64,000 nucleotides of DNA from Stomoxys calcitrans. Taxonomy: Eukaryota; Arthropoda; Insecta; Diptera; Muscidae. The DNA is taken from NCBI RefSeq assembly GCF_963082655.1, contig NC_081553.1, positions 192,141,732 through 192,205,731 of the forward strand. The letters are read 5' to 3'. The number at the start of each line of letters is the position of its first letter. Positions within the stretch are counted from its first letter, which is position 1. The position numbers and the translations under genes are program-made. Of this stretch, positions 10,976 through 22,514 are shown piece by piece. The notes under the pieces are model-generated. The model was not told the origin of the DNA and searched no databases. It was given only the letters and a program-made list of their open reading frames with translations.

Positions 10976-12162
10976 TATACCAGCCGGTCGAATACCCCAA
11001 GTACGGCCTAATTTCCCGGCGCAGGCAGTGGTACTCGCAGACGATGACCCTCCAGACGGCATAGAGGTCGTATCATATGTGGACGATTGTACGATCAAGG
11101 CATCAGGCCCCCAACCCATTGTTGACATCTGCGATAGGTTGAACGTCTACCTCAACGAACTTGCCTCATATTTCGCTGCAAGAAATCTGAAGATATCTGC
11201 CACGGAATGCGTGAGGCCACATTGTTCACTACAAATACGCGTGAGGTCAATACTGAGCTGACTGGGATGGTCGATGGAGAAATGATTCCGACCATTAAGT
11301 GTCCCAAAATTCTTGGCGTCACATTTGACGGCTTTTCAAAGTCAAAAGTAGAAACAAGGTCCTCAAGTCACTTGCTGGCAGCACAACAACAAAAAAACCT
11401 TGTTGACCACGTACAATTGGCCGGTCAAGTTATGCAGCGCCAGTGTATTCTCGTCAGCTTTGTGACACGCAGTGGAATAATATTCAGATCTGTCAGAATG
11501 CCGCCCTCCTAACTGTGAGGGTCTGTCTCCTCCTTTCTCATGTGGACCACCTCCTTCAGGAGACAAAGATCCTACCAGTGCGAAGACATAACTACATGCT
11601 GTCTTAGTAATACCTTTTGCGCTGTTATCGCAAAGACCATCCAATTCATCATCTTGCGGATAGGTATCCACCGCCTAGAAGCCTTAAGGTAGATCTACAT
11701 GATCTAGAGCGTGAGGTTCAGCGCTACAAGAGAGAACCTCTAGATCAAGCGGTATAGACAACATTCATGCAGACACGGTAGCAGATGCGGTAAATATCTA
11801 CCGGGTGAATATAGTCCTTGGAGAACGACCGCCACCCATTGCACAAGAAGAAATCGACCTTCCCCGGCAAACCAGAGTAGTTCTGGCTTAATTGCGATCC
11901 AGCAGATGCAGCCGCCTCAATTCCCACAGAGTTAGGATTGATGCCGACGTGCAAGATGTATGTCCCGATTGTAACCAGGGACCGCACGATACACGTCACC
12001 TGTTTAACTGCCCGGCCAGACCCACTCGACTCAGACCCAGATCCCTCTGGACACACCCCATCCTAGTCGCAGAGTTCCTGGGTCTTGACACTCAACAGAA
12101 TCAAGCAGACGAAAGATAGAACACAATAAACTGCTACAACAACAACAACAACAACAACAAAA
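10976..12162 (+). pseudogene. Jockey-like non-LTR retrotransposon, 3' portion, broken
   Basis: A YVDD-type reverse transcriptase core is visible: VVSYVDDCTIKASGPQPIVD (about 11067), LASYFAARNLKISATE, and IPTIKCPKILGVTFDG (about 11290). The remainder of ORF2 follows in shifting frames, ending with VCPDCNQGPHDTRHLFNCPA (about 11955) and FLGLDTQQNQADER before the stop near 12117. There is no RNase H domain. The 3' end is a short untranslated stretch and a (CAA)n tail. It is 5'-truncated and joined directly to copy A of the I-like element. Confidence 0.85.
12136..12161 (+). repeat. (CAA)n 3' tail of the Jockey-like element
   Basis: Eight or so CAA units follow CTGCTA. The same CTACAACAA ending occurs in the short retroposon family at 43448-43796 and 47011-47397. 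Confidence 0.85.
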
Positions 12163-12883
12163 TTTACTCCTTTTTACGATTTTCGTAACGCTTTTTGTTG
12201 GTAAATAGTTGGCATCACTGCCTACCAAGTAGTTACGGGTTTTTAAGGCTTACTTAAATTTTTTGCCCCATGTTAATCAAAGTTCCGATTTTGTCGCTAA
12301 AACCCCAAAGCTGGATTTTGTTTTAAACCCATGGTTGGGCAAAATTTATTCATAAATTACGATTTTAGCGATCGCCAAAAATTTACCATATTTGAAGACA
12401 TGATGTCAAAGGGAGCATGTGAAGAGAATTTAAGATTCAGTCGGAGTTTAATTGAATTGTTTAACTCTTGAAAAAATTACATTTAAACCATAACAATTTT
12501 CATTGGACCACTATTGGGGCTACTAATCGCACGTTTTAATTGCACCGGTCATAGTTACTTTAAAAGTTGTCAATAAATTGATTTATGTAAGCCGAGAAGA
12601 ACAATCAATAGGAAAGCAATTGTTTTCTATAGATAACAAGTTTTAAAATTAACTCGCTTAAGCGATTGGCTCATAAAATCTTAGTGTAATTTATATTTCA
12701 TGTAGATAAGGTGGTTTGTTTTAGAAATTCGACATAAAAAACTTGAGAAACGACCGAAAATATTAAAAATATTTAAATTGGCCTTGCAGAGAATGGAAAA
12801 AAAGACTTCTTGAAATATATTTGGCTCTATAGACCAGCGATCTAATTGAAGAGTTAACAGTTTCAATCTTGGATTATGTTATA
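12163..12883. other. AT-rich intergenic DNA
   Basis: No gene, RNA or repeat recognised between the retrotransposon tail and the small mariner derivative. Confidence 0.5.
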
Positions 12884-13120
12884 TTGGGTTGCCCAAAAAA
12901 TAATTGCGGATTTTTTAAAAGAAAGTAAATGCATTTTTAATAAAACTTAGAATGAACTTTAATCAAATATACTTTTTTTACACTTTTTTTCTAAAGCAAT
13001 CTTAAATTAACAGCTGATAACTGACAGAAGAAAGAATGCAATTACAGAGTCACAAGCTGTGAAAAAATTTGTCAACGCCGACTATATGAAAAATCCGCAA
13101 TTACTTTTTGGGCAACCCAA
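12884..13120 (-). mobile_element. 237-bp mariner deletion derivative (MITE)
   Basis: Ends are TTGGGTTGCCCAAAAAATAA and TTACTTTTTGGGCAACCCAA, flanked by TA at 12882-12883 and 13121-13122. The internal sequence is the two end regions of the mariner at 1241-2190 joined together (left AAACTTAGAATGAACTTTAA; right CAGCTGATAACTGACAGAAG), with the transposase gene removed. It could move only with transposase supplied elsewhere. Confidence 0.92.
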
Positions 13121-13129
13121 TACATTCAG

Positions 13130-15240
13130 ATTTTTCCAGATTTTGTCGAATTGTTTGTTTGTGTGTTCCTCATATACTCAAAAACGGCTGAACCGATTTT
13201 CTTGAAATTTTCACTGGGTACTAAATTTTTTGATATCTGAAGGGGGGGCGGACCCTCCCCCTGACCCTAATTTTCAGAAACGTCAGATCTCGGAGATGGG
13301 TGGCGGGATTTAAGCGAAATTTTTGTGTGCTCCCTTATAGTAACCTAAAAACAAAAATTCGGTATCCAAATTTCGGATGGGGTACCTAAGGGGACCGCCC
13401 CACCCCAAACCTACAAAATATATATATAGACCAATCACGACAATATGGGACTCAAATGAAAGGTATTTCAGATTAGAAAATGTATCTGATATCCAATTGT
13501 CGGACTGAGTGCTTGGGGGCCCACCCCAACCCCCAAAACATCCCTCAATCGGATATATTTACCAACAATGGCAATATGGGACTCAAATGAAAGGTATTAG
13601 CGAGTAGAATACGAATCTGATATCCAAATGTGGGACCAAGGGCTCCAGCCCCTTCCCAAAACACCCCCAAACAGGACTTATTTACTGACCATGGCACTAT
13701 AGGGCTTAAATAAAAGCTATTTGAGTGTAGAATATGAATCTGATATCCAAATGTGGGACCAAGTGTTTGGGGGGGCCGCCCCTCCTCAAAAACATGCCCA
13801 AATTGCGAATGGGGTACCTAGGGGAACCGCCCCACCCCCAAAGCTTCCAAATATATCTAAAGACCAATCACGACAATATGGGACTCAAATGAAAGGTATT
13901 TAAGATTAGAAAATGAATCTGATATTCAATTGTCGGACTGAGTGCTTGGGGGACCACCACAACCCCCAAAACATCCCCCATCGGACATATTTACTGACCA
14001 TGGCAATATGGGGCTTAAATAAAATCTATTTGAGTGTAGAATACGAATCTGATATCCAAATGTGGGACCAAGTGTTTGGGGGGCCGTCCCACCACAAAAA
14101 CATGCCCAAAGAGGACAAAGTTACGACCATATCAATATGGAGCTCAAATTAAAGGCCTTTGGTTAAGCACGAATCTGATATCAATATTCGGGAAAAGTTT
14201 CTATGGGGCCACCCCACCCCCATAACACCACTCTTATAGGAAGTATTTGCTGACCATTGCAATATGGGGTTCAAATAAGAGGTATATTAGAGTAGGCCAC
14301 GAATCTGATAAATATTTTCAAGGCCCAGTCACTGAGTGGCCGACTCATCCCCCAAACCGGTCATGTTTGCCGACTGTGGAAATATGGGGCGCAAATGAAA
14401 GGTATTTGGGAGTAGACCACAAATCTGATATCAACATTCGAGACCAACTGTCTAGGGGACGTCCCAACATCATAAAAACCCCCAAGTAGAACGTATTAGC
14501 TCGCCATGAGCTACAGTAGAGCTCGATTCTGATAGCTTTTAGGGTCCATACCCCAAACCGGAAATATTTGCTGACTTTTGCAATAAGGGGTTTAAATGAA
14601 AGGTATGTGAGATTAGAAAACGAATTTGAAATCCAATTTCGAGGCCAATGGCAATATGGGGTTCAAATAAATGATGTATCGGTATATGAGAATAGAGATG
14701 CTGATATATTTTCAGTGCAAAAGGTTTGGGGGATATCCCCACTTCCCAAAATACCCTTAAATCGGGCATATTTACCGACCATGTCGATGTGGGGCTCAAA
14801 TGAAAGGTATTGGGGAGTAGAGCTCGAAATTGATACCCACTTTCATGACCAATTTTCTGGGGGTCTACCGCTTTCCCTCTTTACCGGCCATGCCAATATG
14901 TGGTTTAAATAAAAGATATTTGAGATAAGAAAACAAATTTTATAACCAATTTTTTGGGGTCCAGTGTTTGCCTCATCCTATTAACTCTCCTTAAATCAAT
15001 GGTAATTTGGGGTATAAATAAATGATATTTGAGAGAAGAGCAAGATGCTGATATTTTTTCAGGGTGATCTTTTTTCAGTGTCTGGGGCACCACCCCACCC
15101 CCGAAAACACACCTAAATTTGACATCATGAGAATATTGGGCTGAAATAAAGTCTTTTAAGAGTGGAGTACATCTAACATTCAAACTTAAATGACATTAAA
15201 CCCTCCGAGTAAAATTCATAGTCCATTCATAGTCACCCCT
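13130..15240. repeat. Tandem array of ~125-130-bp monomers (AATATGGGACTCAAATGAAA family)
   Basis: A leader at 13180-13440 (CTGAACCGATTTTCTTGAAA, GGGGGGGCGGACCCTCCCC) is followed by about 14 monomers with the phrase CAATATGGGACTCAAATGAAA or variants near 13568, 13693, 13872, 14000, 14129, 14258, 14378, 14649, 14781, 14892, 15001 and 15128. Each has a GC-rich block of the type TGTTTGGGGGGCCGCCC. The same leader-plus-array order occurs at 53820-54650. Short open frames inside are array artefacts. Confidence 0.85.
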
Positions 15241-16912
15241 ATGGGTGACCACCATAAATGACCTATTACGGCTGCTGATTGAGGAGGGATTTGAACCAGT
15301 CTGTTACGCATACGATGTTATAGTACTTCTAAGGGGTAAAGATCCAAACGAGATATGGAGAAGGGCCGAAAGTGTCTTGTATATATCATATGACTGGGGT
15401 AGACCCAGAGGTCTCAATGTTAACCCAGAGAAGACTGAAATATGCCTGTTCACGAGAAAGACGAAGGTAGGCCAATTTAACGCACCACGTTTCCTCAATA
15501 AGATGATTTCCACATCTGACAATGTTAAATATTTAGGTGTGATCTTGGACAGGAAACTGAATTGAAAGTGCCACATTCAGGAGCGTACTGAGAAGGCTCA
15601 CAGATGTTGGGCACTATGTACCCCGTCTGCATAGGCTCGAAATGGGGCCTGAATCCGAGGATAGTCCACTGGCTCTACAGGAGCGTGATAAGGCCAATAC
15701 TTACTTACGCCTCAGTAGTTTGGTGGTGGCTGCTATAGAGAAAAAGTGCAACATAAGGACCATACAACAGGTTCAGAGAACATGTTGTCTTGGCATAGGC
15801 GGAACTATGAGGACCACGCCCACTAGGGCACTGGAGACTATTCTCGATATCAGACCCATTGACATACAGATTAGGTGTGAGGCAGCCACTGCGGCTATGA
15901 GACTTAAGGCGATGGGACAATGTATTGAGGATAGGAGCAGCTCATACCATCTCGGTATAATCGAGGTGACGATAGGAAACCTGGAAGGAAGGGGAAGAGG
16001 TTTCCGATCGGATACCTGAGATGAACCTTGCAGTCGAGTGCGAGGCACTGCTGCCATCGGCACAGTCTTGGGTTGACGGAACCCTAGTATTGTCATTTGG
16101 AAGATTTTGTTACACGGATGGATCAAAGCTAGAGGACAGAGTGTGCCTGGGGGTTTTCATTGAGAACCCAGGCACTGAGATCTGTTTTAGACTGCCTGAC
16201 CATAATACGTTTCTGCAGGCGAAGATCCGGGCGATCACGGAATGCGTGGTGTGTGGTGTGGTGCTGACGCGAGGACGTCGAGTATGAACATCTTTACCGA
16301 CAGTAAAATTGCCATAAGGGCAATAACAACCAGGACGGTAAGATCACGAACAGTCTTGGAGTGTAAGAAGGAGATTAACGACTTCTCTGAGGAAGGGAAA
16401 ATCCGCATCGTTTGGGTGCCGGGCCATAACGGAGTATGGGGGAATGAAAAGGCATACGATTGGCGGTGAAGGCCAGCGGACTGCCGTCAATAAACTTGGT
16501 TAATCCGCATCCTTTCGGGTTGACGCAGTCAGAGTTAAGGGAGTGGGCGACGAATGTAACATTGTGGAACAGCGAAACGGTCGTTAGGACGCCGAAAATC
16601 CTATGGGGGGATCCAGATCGTGAGAAGACGAGGAAGCAAGAAGGAGGTCAGTATAGCTATTAGTATCATAACGGGACACATAGGACACGAGCTCACTTAT
16701 GTAAAATCGGTGCGGCAAGTGATAGCATGTGTAGGGTATGCGGGGAAGATAATGAGACGTTGGGGCATTTCCTTTTGTCATTGCCCGGCTTTCGCGTCTA
16801 ACAGATACCGGCACTTAGGTGAAGACACAATATCAGACATGATCTAACTTAGGGGAGTGGTATGGAAAACAGGATTAAGGATTTTGTAAGTAGCACGGAA
16901 TTCCTAACTTAA
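15236..16912 (+). pseudogene. I-like non-LTR retrotransposon, copy B (3' half), broken
   Basis: Same family as copy A. The reverse transcriptase end reads INDLLRLLIEEGFEPVCYAY, then LNVNPEKTEICLFTRKTK (15300-15450) and VKYLGVILDRKLN. The RNase H domain from 16021 is better preserved than in copy A: RFCYTDGSKLEDRVCLGVFI holds the DG motif, MNIFTDSKIAIRAITTR the second block, and IRIVWVPGHNGVWGNEKA the final histidine region. A zinc-knuckle-like tail (ACVGYAGKIMRRWGISFCHC, frameshifted) precedes the end near 16912. Stops and frameshifts are present, for example in the catalytic CYAYDV, where CYADDV is expected. Confidence 0.87.
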
Positions 16913-16919
16913 AATTTTC

Positions 16920-18231
16920 TTTTTATACCCTCCACCATAAGATAGGGGGTATACTAATTTCGTCATTCTGTTTGTAACTACTCGAAATATTCGTCTGAGA
17001 CCCCATAAAGTACATATATTCTTGATCGTCGTGACATTTTATGTCGATCTAGCCATGTCCGTCCGTCTGTCTGTCGAAAGCACGCTAACTTACGAAGGAG
17101 TAAAGCTAGCCGTTTGAAATTTTGCACAAATACTTCTTATTAGTGTAGGTCGGTTGGTATTGTAAATGGGCCATATCGGTCCATGTTTTGATATAGCTGT
17201 CATATAAACCGATCTTGGGTCTTGACTTCTTGAGCCTCTAGAGGGCGCAATTATTATCCGATTTGAATGAATTTTGGCACCACGTGTTTTGTTATGATAT
17301 CCAACAACTGTACCAAGTATGGTGCAAATCGGTTCATAACCTGATATAGGTGCCATATAAACCGATCTGGGGTCTTGGCTACTTGAGCCTCTAGAATGTG
17401 CAATTCTTGTCCGATTGGAATGCACGGCGTATTTTGTTATAATATCCAACAGCTGTGCCAAGTATGGTTCAAATCGGTCCATAACCTGATATAGCTGCCA
17501 TATAAACTGATCTTGGGTCTTTACTTCTTGAGCCTCTAGAGTGTGCAATTCTTATCCGATTGGAATGAAATTTCGCACGACGTGTTTTGTCATGATATCC
17601 AACATCTGGGCCAAGAATGGTTCAAATCGGTCTATAACCTGATATAGCTGTCATATAAACCGATCTTGGGTCTTGACTTCTTGAGCCCCTAGAGGGCGCA
17701 ATTCTTGTCCGATTTGAATGAATTTTGGCACAACATGTTTTGTTATGATTTTCAACAACTGTGCTTAGTATGGTTCATATCGGTTCATAACCTGATATAG
17801 GTGTCATATAAACCGATCTGGGATCTTGATTTCTTGAGCCTGTAGAGGTCGCAATTATTATCCGATTTGCCTGAAATTTTGTATGACGGATTCTGTCATG
17901 ACCATCAACATACGTGTTTATTATGGTCTAAATCGGTCTATAGCCCGATACAGCTCCCATATAAATCGATCTCTCTATTTTACTTCTTGAGTCCCCAAAG
18001 GGCGCAATTCTTATTCGAATTGGCTGACATTTTACACAGGTCTCCAACATATAATTTAATTGTGCTCCAAACCGGACCATATCTTGATATCGCTCTAATA
18101 GCAGAGCAAATCTTTTCTTATATCCTCTTTTGCCTAAGAAGAGATGCCGGGAAAAGAACCCGACAAATGCGATCCATGGTGGAGGGTATATAAGATTCGG
18201 CCCGGCCGAACTTAGCACGCTTTTACTTGTT
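16920..18231 (+). repeat. Complete HINE-like element (1.3 kb)
   Basis: 5' terminus TTTTATACCCTCCACCATAA, then the hairpin partner GGGGGTATACTAATTTCG and leader (GTCCGTCCGTCTGTCTGTCG, GAGTAAAGCTAGCCGTTTG). Six monomers have CATATAAACCGATCT near 17209, 17361, 17507, 17660, 17811 and 17967 (146-155 bp apart). A unique segment (TTGCCTAAGAAGAGATGCC) precedes the 3' subterminal repeat ATGGTGGAGGGTATA, the hairpin TTCGGCCCGGCCGAA and the end CTTTTACTTGTT at 18231. It inserted directly beside the 3' end of retrotransposon copy B. Confidence 0.85.
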
Positions 18232-19306
18232 AGAGGTTACTTTAGAGTTTATAGAGCGCACAACAAGCCGATTACTGGCTTAGGTAGGTGTATGTCCATA
18301 GTGGCATGGGGCGGATTAATATCTGCACCATCTTTTCAACCTAACCTATACTGTTGGTCAAGCGATATGCATGTACTATTTTCGTAGCATGATATTTCAC
18401 TAAAAGCTCTTTAATTGTCGAAAATATATATTCAAAGGATAATTTTGTTCCAAATAAAGTAAAAGAAGATCCGGTGGAGCGGGCCCGGTTCAGCTTGTAC
18501 ACTATAAAAAATAAAAACAAACATTGGTGTATAGATTTAAGTAATACTAAATGTAAAATCAATTTTTATTTATCGTTATTTTCGTTTCTTATTTGTTTTT
18601 CGTTTTTCTTTTTTTTTTGAAAGGGGCAATTTAATTACAAAAACATGTGTTGTTGTTTTTTTTTTTTTTGAGGCTTAGAGCAAAATGAAACATATTCTTT
18701 GGTCAAAGTTTACAATCTTATCAATTCGTAATTTTTTTCCTTTTCTAATCATAATCGCAAATTTGGCGTGGATAGATTTGGGGGTTGGGTGGGAACTTAA
18801 ACTAGTGCATGTGGAAATCTGCTGTTCGTCCACGATCAGCCTATTGCTATGGAGTACGCTTACTCTAAATATACAGCGATTAACCGCCGATTAGATTATA
18901 TACCTTTATCTAAAAGTAAGTTTTTTTTTTATACAAGAAGGAAAATATGAATTGGTAGTGCATAAATATTCACACGTTTCCTTTCGTTTTTCTGTAAATA
19001 ACAACAATCGAACCAAATAAAATCTTATCGTAGATACTTAGTATGTACATAAAACAACAAAAAAGAACAATGAATATTAAATTATAGTTATTTAAGGATA
19101 GTGTTGAAGCAATCGTTTCTTAAAAATCTTCTTTATGACGAGTCCCATTCTGTTAGACTGACTACATTGGTAAAAATAAATAGATGAATATATATATTAG
19201 TGTGGTGGTGGTGGTGGGGGGCTTTGGGTACAAATATCTCTTTGCTTGGGTATTGTTTTGGCAGGGGCCACAAAACAAACTGAAACATACTTATGTACAT
19301 TGCTTT
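18232..19306. other. Region downstream of the ABC transporter (probable 3' UTR and flank)
   Basis: AT-rich with homopolymer tracts. A fragment reading GGTGGAGCGGGCCCGGTTCA at about 18474-18493 matches the GC-rich terminus of the element at 38268. AATAAA on the minus strand (TTTATT near 18566) could serve the transporter gene, but that would imply a ~700-base 3' UTR; unproven. Confidence 0.4.
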
Positions 19307-21454
19307 CTAGTCATACTTCTTTTGCTTCTCATCCGCTTCCATTTTGCGGAATGTCCAGGCGCCCAGACCATCAAATTCCAATATGTGAGTGTGGAATTTC
19401 CACAGTGTAGGACGATGTGTGATGGTCAGCAGTGTGATGCCCATAGCCTTGGCACTTTCGTACATATTACTCTCAACATCTATGGATACGGCACTGGTAC
19501 ATTCGTCTAGTAAAGCGTATTTGGGCTTGTGGTAGAACAGACGCGCTACAGCCATACGTTGCTTCTCTCCACCCGATAGGATGTCCTTCCAATCGCGCAC
19601 CACGTCAAAGCCATCCCTTTCGACTATATGCTCCAGCGTTACCATTTTCATAATACTTCTCAGCTCGTTTTGGGTAATGCCCTTGCGAGCCATATCCTCT
19701 CGACTGTCGGGATAGATGATTTGATCACATAGACTGCCAATCGACATATACGGGCGCTGGGGAATGTAGAACATACAGGGTTTGTCCTCCACCGGTTTGG
19801 GTATGTGCAATTCTCCGGCATAGATGGGCCACAGGCCACTCAGTATGCGGAACAAACTGGATTTGCCACAACCATTGGGCCCTGTGATTAGCAAATGCAT
19901 GCCGGGTTCAATTTCCAGGTTCAAGCAGGGCACCACAACGTCACAGTTGGGTGTAACAACGGGCACGGATCGCAATGAAATAGAGGTACTGTCCGGACTG
20001 GCGTATATAATACGGCCCTTGGCCACCGGCAAGCCATTTTGGAACTCAATTACACCTTCAGTTTCGTTACTCTTGGCCACGGTAGTCTTGCTGTAAATGC
20101 CTTGAGCAGTTTCTTCAAATACCTCAAACATGCCAGCCACTCGGCTGGTGTAGCCCGCCAGAGCCACTATTTCTTTATAGGAAGACATGAGGCGTTCAAT
20201 AGCATCCGAGGCGGAGATGAGCAAATTACGTGCTGTTGTCAAATACTGGGTGCGCTCACTAACCATTGATTCGCTAGAAGAGGAAGATCCAGGTTTGGAC
20301 GAGGAGCCTGCCGAACCCGTCAAAATGGGCAAAGACACCATTACCATGCCGGTGCCAGACCACACATATTTCATAAAGAATTGTTCTAGCATAACAAACC
20401 ATAGTTTTTGGGTAAAGATGTTGTTCATTTGCTTGACAAGTCGATTATATGCCTGTCTCAGTTGTTGTAACTCCACTTTGTGACCACCGTAGAAGGCAAT
20501 TTCCTCAGCATTGGTTATAATGCGCGAGTGTATATGTCTCAAATAGCCATAACGATTGGCTTCCTCCGACACCAGTTGACCGAACTTGGGCGAAAGCACT
20601 CGCATTATGTGAGCCGACAAAAGAATGACCGAGCCCGACAATAGGGGTCCCGAGAAAATGTTCGATTCCATTTTTTGAGATGAACGCATCAGCGACAAAC
20701 CAATGAGCATAAGATCAAAGCAGGGCTTGGTCACACTACCGTACAGATGCGCTATGGAGGTGGCAAACACATTGATGTCCTCGGTAAGGCGATGATCGGC
20801 ATTTTCAATACGCCCATCCAGATTGGAAACACGATAATAGTTTTGATTTTTGAAATACAAACGATAGGCATGACGCACCAAACGTGTCCTGAAGGCCAAG
20901 GCCAATTTGCTTTCCAGAAAACGAATCATCGAATTGACAAAAGTGGCAGGGATGGCAATGCCAAACCACTTCAGTAGAACCAAACAAAATTGTTTGACAT
21001 CCTTGCGCACAATGTACTTGACAATGGTGCCCTCCAATTGAGCAACGTATATGCTGAGGAATGTACGCGATATAAGGCACAGTGTGTGAACACCCAACAG
21101 GCCCGTTTCGTAGCTGGCCAGCCGAGGAATCATAATCTTTATCATTTCTTTGAGTTGCTTGAAAAACTCTTTGTTCAAGCCTGGCTCTTTCGCTTTTTTG
21201 TTTTTCAAATTCTGAGCAACCAAAAGCTTCTCAGCTTCGGCCACTTTTGATTCTTCTTCATCGCTTACTTGGGTTTTTAGAATGCCATTGGAGGAGACTT
21301 TTTCATCCTTTTGTTTGCTGTTTTTGATTAAAATCGGCACGGCCACTTTGAGGGACCAGGCCATGATGGCAGCTCCCACCAGGGCATGGGCAATCAAGGG
21401 CTTGGGAACCCCCAGCTGGTCGATTTTGTCTGATAATTTCGAAAGCACCACCAT
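19307..21454 (-). CDS. Abcd1: Peroxisomal ABC half-transporter, subfamily D (ABCD1/ALDP-like)
   Basis: Predicted 715-residue protein, close to the ~745 of human ABCD1. The start is set at the ATG at 21452-21454 (context AAAAATGG); the upstream open frame has no ATG. Members import very-long-chain acyl-CoA into peroxisomes for beta-oxidation and work as dimers. Residues ~110-380 hold the transmembrane domain; the EAA-like motif NAEEIAFYGGHK is at 315-326. The nucleotide-binding domain has Walker A GPNGCGKSS (525-533), Q-loop YIPQRP (566), signature LSGGEKQ (626-632), Walker B YALLDE (646-651) and the switch histidine in TITHRP (680). The run LWFVMLEQFFMKYVWS favours ALDP/ABCD2 over PMP70. A Ser-rich insert lies at 384-396. 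No intron interrupts the frame, which is notable for a gene this long. All catalytic motifs are intact, so I consider it functional. Confidence 0.95.
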   Translation of the reverse strand: MVVLSKLSDKIDQLGVPKPLIAHALVGAAIMAWSLKVAVPILIKNSKQKDEKVSSNGILKTQVSDEEESKVAEAEKLLVAQNLKNKKAKEPGLNKEFFKQLKEMIKIMIPRLASYETGLLGVHTLCLISRTFLSIYVAQLEGTIVKYIVRKDVKQFCLVLLKWFGIAIPATFVNSMIRFLESKLALAFRTRLVRHAYRLYFKNQNYYRVSNLDGRIENADHRLTEDINVFATSIAHLYGSVTKPCFDLMLIGLSLMRSSQKMESNIFSGPLLSGSVILLSAHIMRVLSPKFGQLVSEEANRYGYLRHIHSRIITNAEEIAFYGGHKVELQQLRQAYNRLVKQMNNIFTQKLWFVMLEQFFMKYVWSGTGMVMVSLPILTGSAGSSSKPGSSSSSESMVSERTQYLTTARNLLISASDAIERLMSSYKEIVALAGYTSRVAGMFEVFEETAQGIYSKTTVAKSNETEGVIEFQNGLPVAKGRIIYASPDSTSISLRSVPVVTPNCDVVVPCLNLEIEPGMHLLITGPNGCGKSSLFRILSGLWPIYAGELHIPKPVEDKPCMFYIPQRPYMSIGSLCDQIIYPDSREDMARKGITQNELRSIMKMVTLEHIVERDGFDVVRDWKDILSGGEKQRMAVARLFYHKPKYALLDECTSAVSIDVESNMYESAKAMGITLLTITHRPTLWKFHTHILEFDGLGAWTFRKMEADEKQKKYD

Positions 21455-21482
21455 TTTTGATTTTCGTAATTTCAATTTGGTT

Positions 21483-21508
21483 GTAGTTGTTGTTGTTGTT
21501 GTTGTTGC
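21483..21508. repeat. (GTT)n microsatellite in the 5' leader of the ABC transporter gene
   Basis: About eight GTT units lie some 30-55 bases upstream of the ATG, so they are likely transcribed as (AAC)n in the 5' UTR. Confidence 0.8.
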
Positions 21509-22514
21509 ACTCAGTCGGAAATGTTGCAATGACTACAATTTTCCATCAACTTCCACACAAAGCAGACACAAAAACCAGTCTCAAGAAACATACGTTGTTC
21601 GTGTAGTCCTCGCTGGTTTATTGGTTGCGTCTTTTTTTTTTTTTTTTTTGCTCGTATTTTGTAATTCGTCTCTTTTTTTTTTGTCTTGCTTGATTGCTCG
21701 CTTCGGGTCTTTTGTTTTGTTTATGTTTTGATATTTTCAGCACTACGCACTACTTGACCCGTTCACCACCCACCACAAACTGAAATCAATTAGCAAATGC
21801 CCGCTGGATTTCCATGGATTGGATTTCAGAACTTTCATACGACAGTCACTTCCGAGAAAAAGAAAAACAACTTCTACAGCAGCAGCGCAAGTTTATTGCG
21901 CAAAAATTAGTTTAAAGATCGAACCAAAGGTTGAAACGAACGTATGTACGTACTCCACTGTACATCGTCTTTGTCTACATAAAAAAACAAAAAACAACAA
22001 CGAGAATGTTTCATTCAGTCTTTATCGGTTACTACTGCTGCTGCTAACCTAAACTCTTTGAGTTAATTTGACATTATTTTTTAGCTTAGAGTTGAGAACC
22101 CGATTAAAAATAGTGAGCGACTAATAAGTAGCACAATTCACCCAAAGATTACAGCTTTTTTGTTATTATTGGCCATAATCTATATCTGAAGCGTTGAGAG
22201 CAATAATAGCCTAACCCACTCAAGTGTTATTGTATAGCGATAAGGTTGGGGATTTGCTGTCAAGCCTATTTTGTTCGCTTTGCTTGCTACTGTCCAAAGT
22301 TTAAAGTCGGTTAGTTATCCGATGGTGTTATCGCCAGACATGTTAATAAAGTTAGTTAAGGTTTAACAGAGAGTGCTGGTTTTAACCCGCCTCATGTCCC
22401 CGGGGACGCACATTAGTCACTAATGGTACTTGTGCGTTATAACCAATGGAAAAACTTCAAAAAAGTCCATACAAAGACATCTATGCTTTTCTCAAATGGG
22501 GACATAGAATAGAA
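21509..22514. other. 5' flank of the ABC transporter, promoter region not resolved
   Basis: Contains T-rich tracts (21631-21649, 21672-21681) and otherwise unique-looking sequence. No TATA box or gene is securely identified. Confidence 0.45.

Noticed and set aside
21482..21529. N-terminal extension of the ABC transporter with a poly-Thr run
   Set aside because: There is no ATG upstream of 21454 in this frame; the Thr run is the (GTT)n leader microsatellite read in frame.
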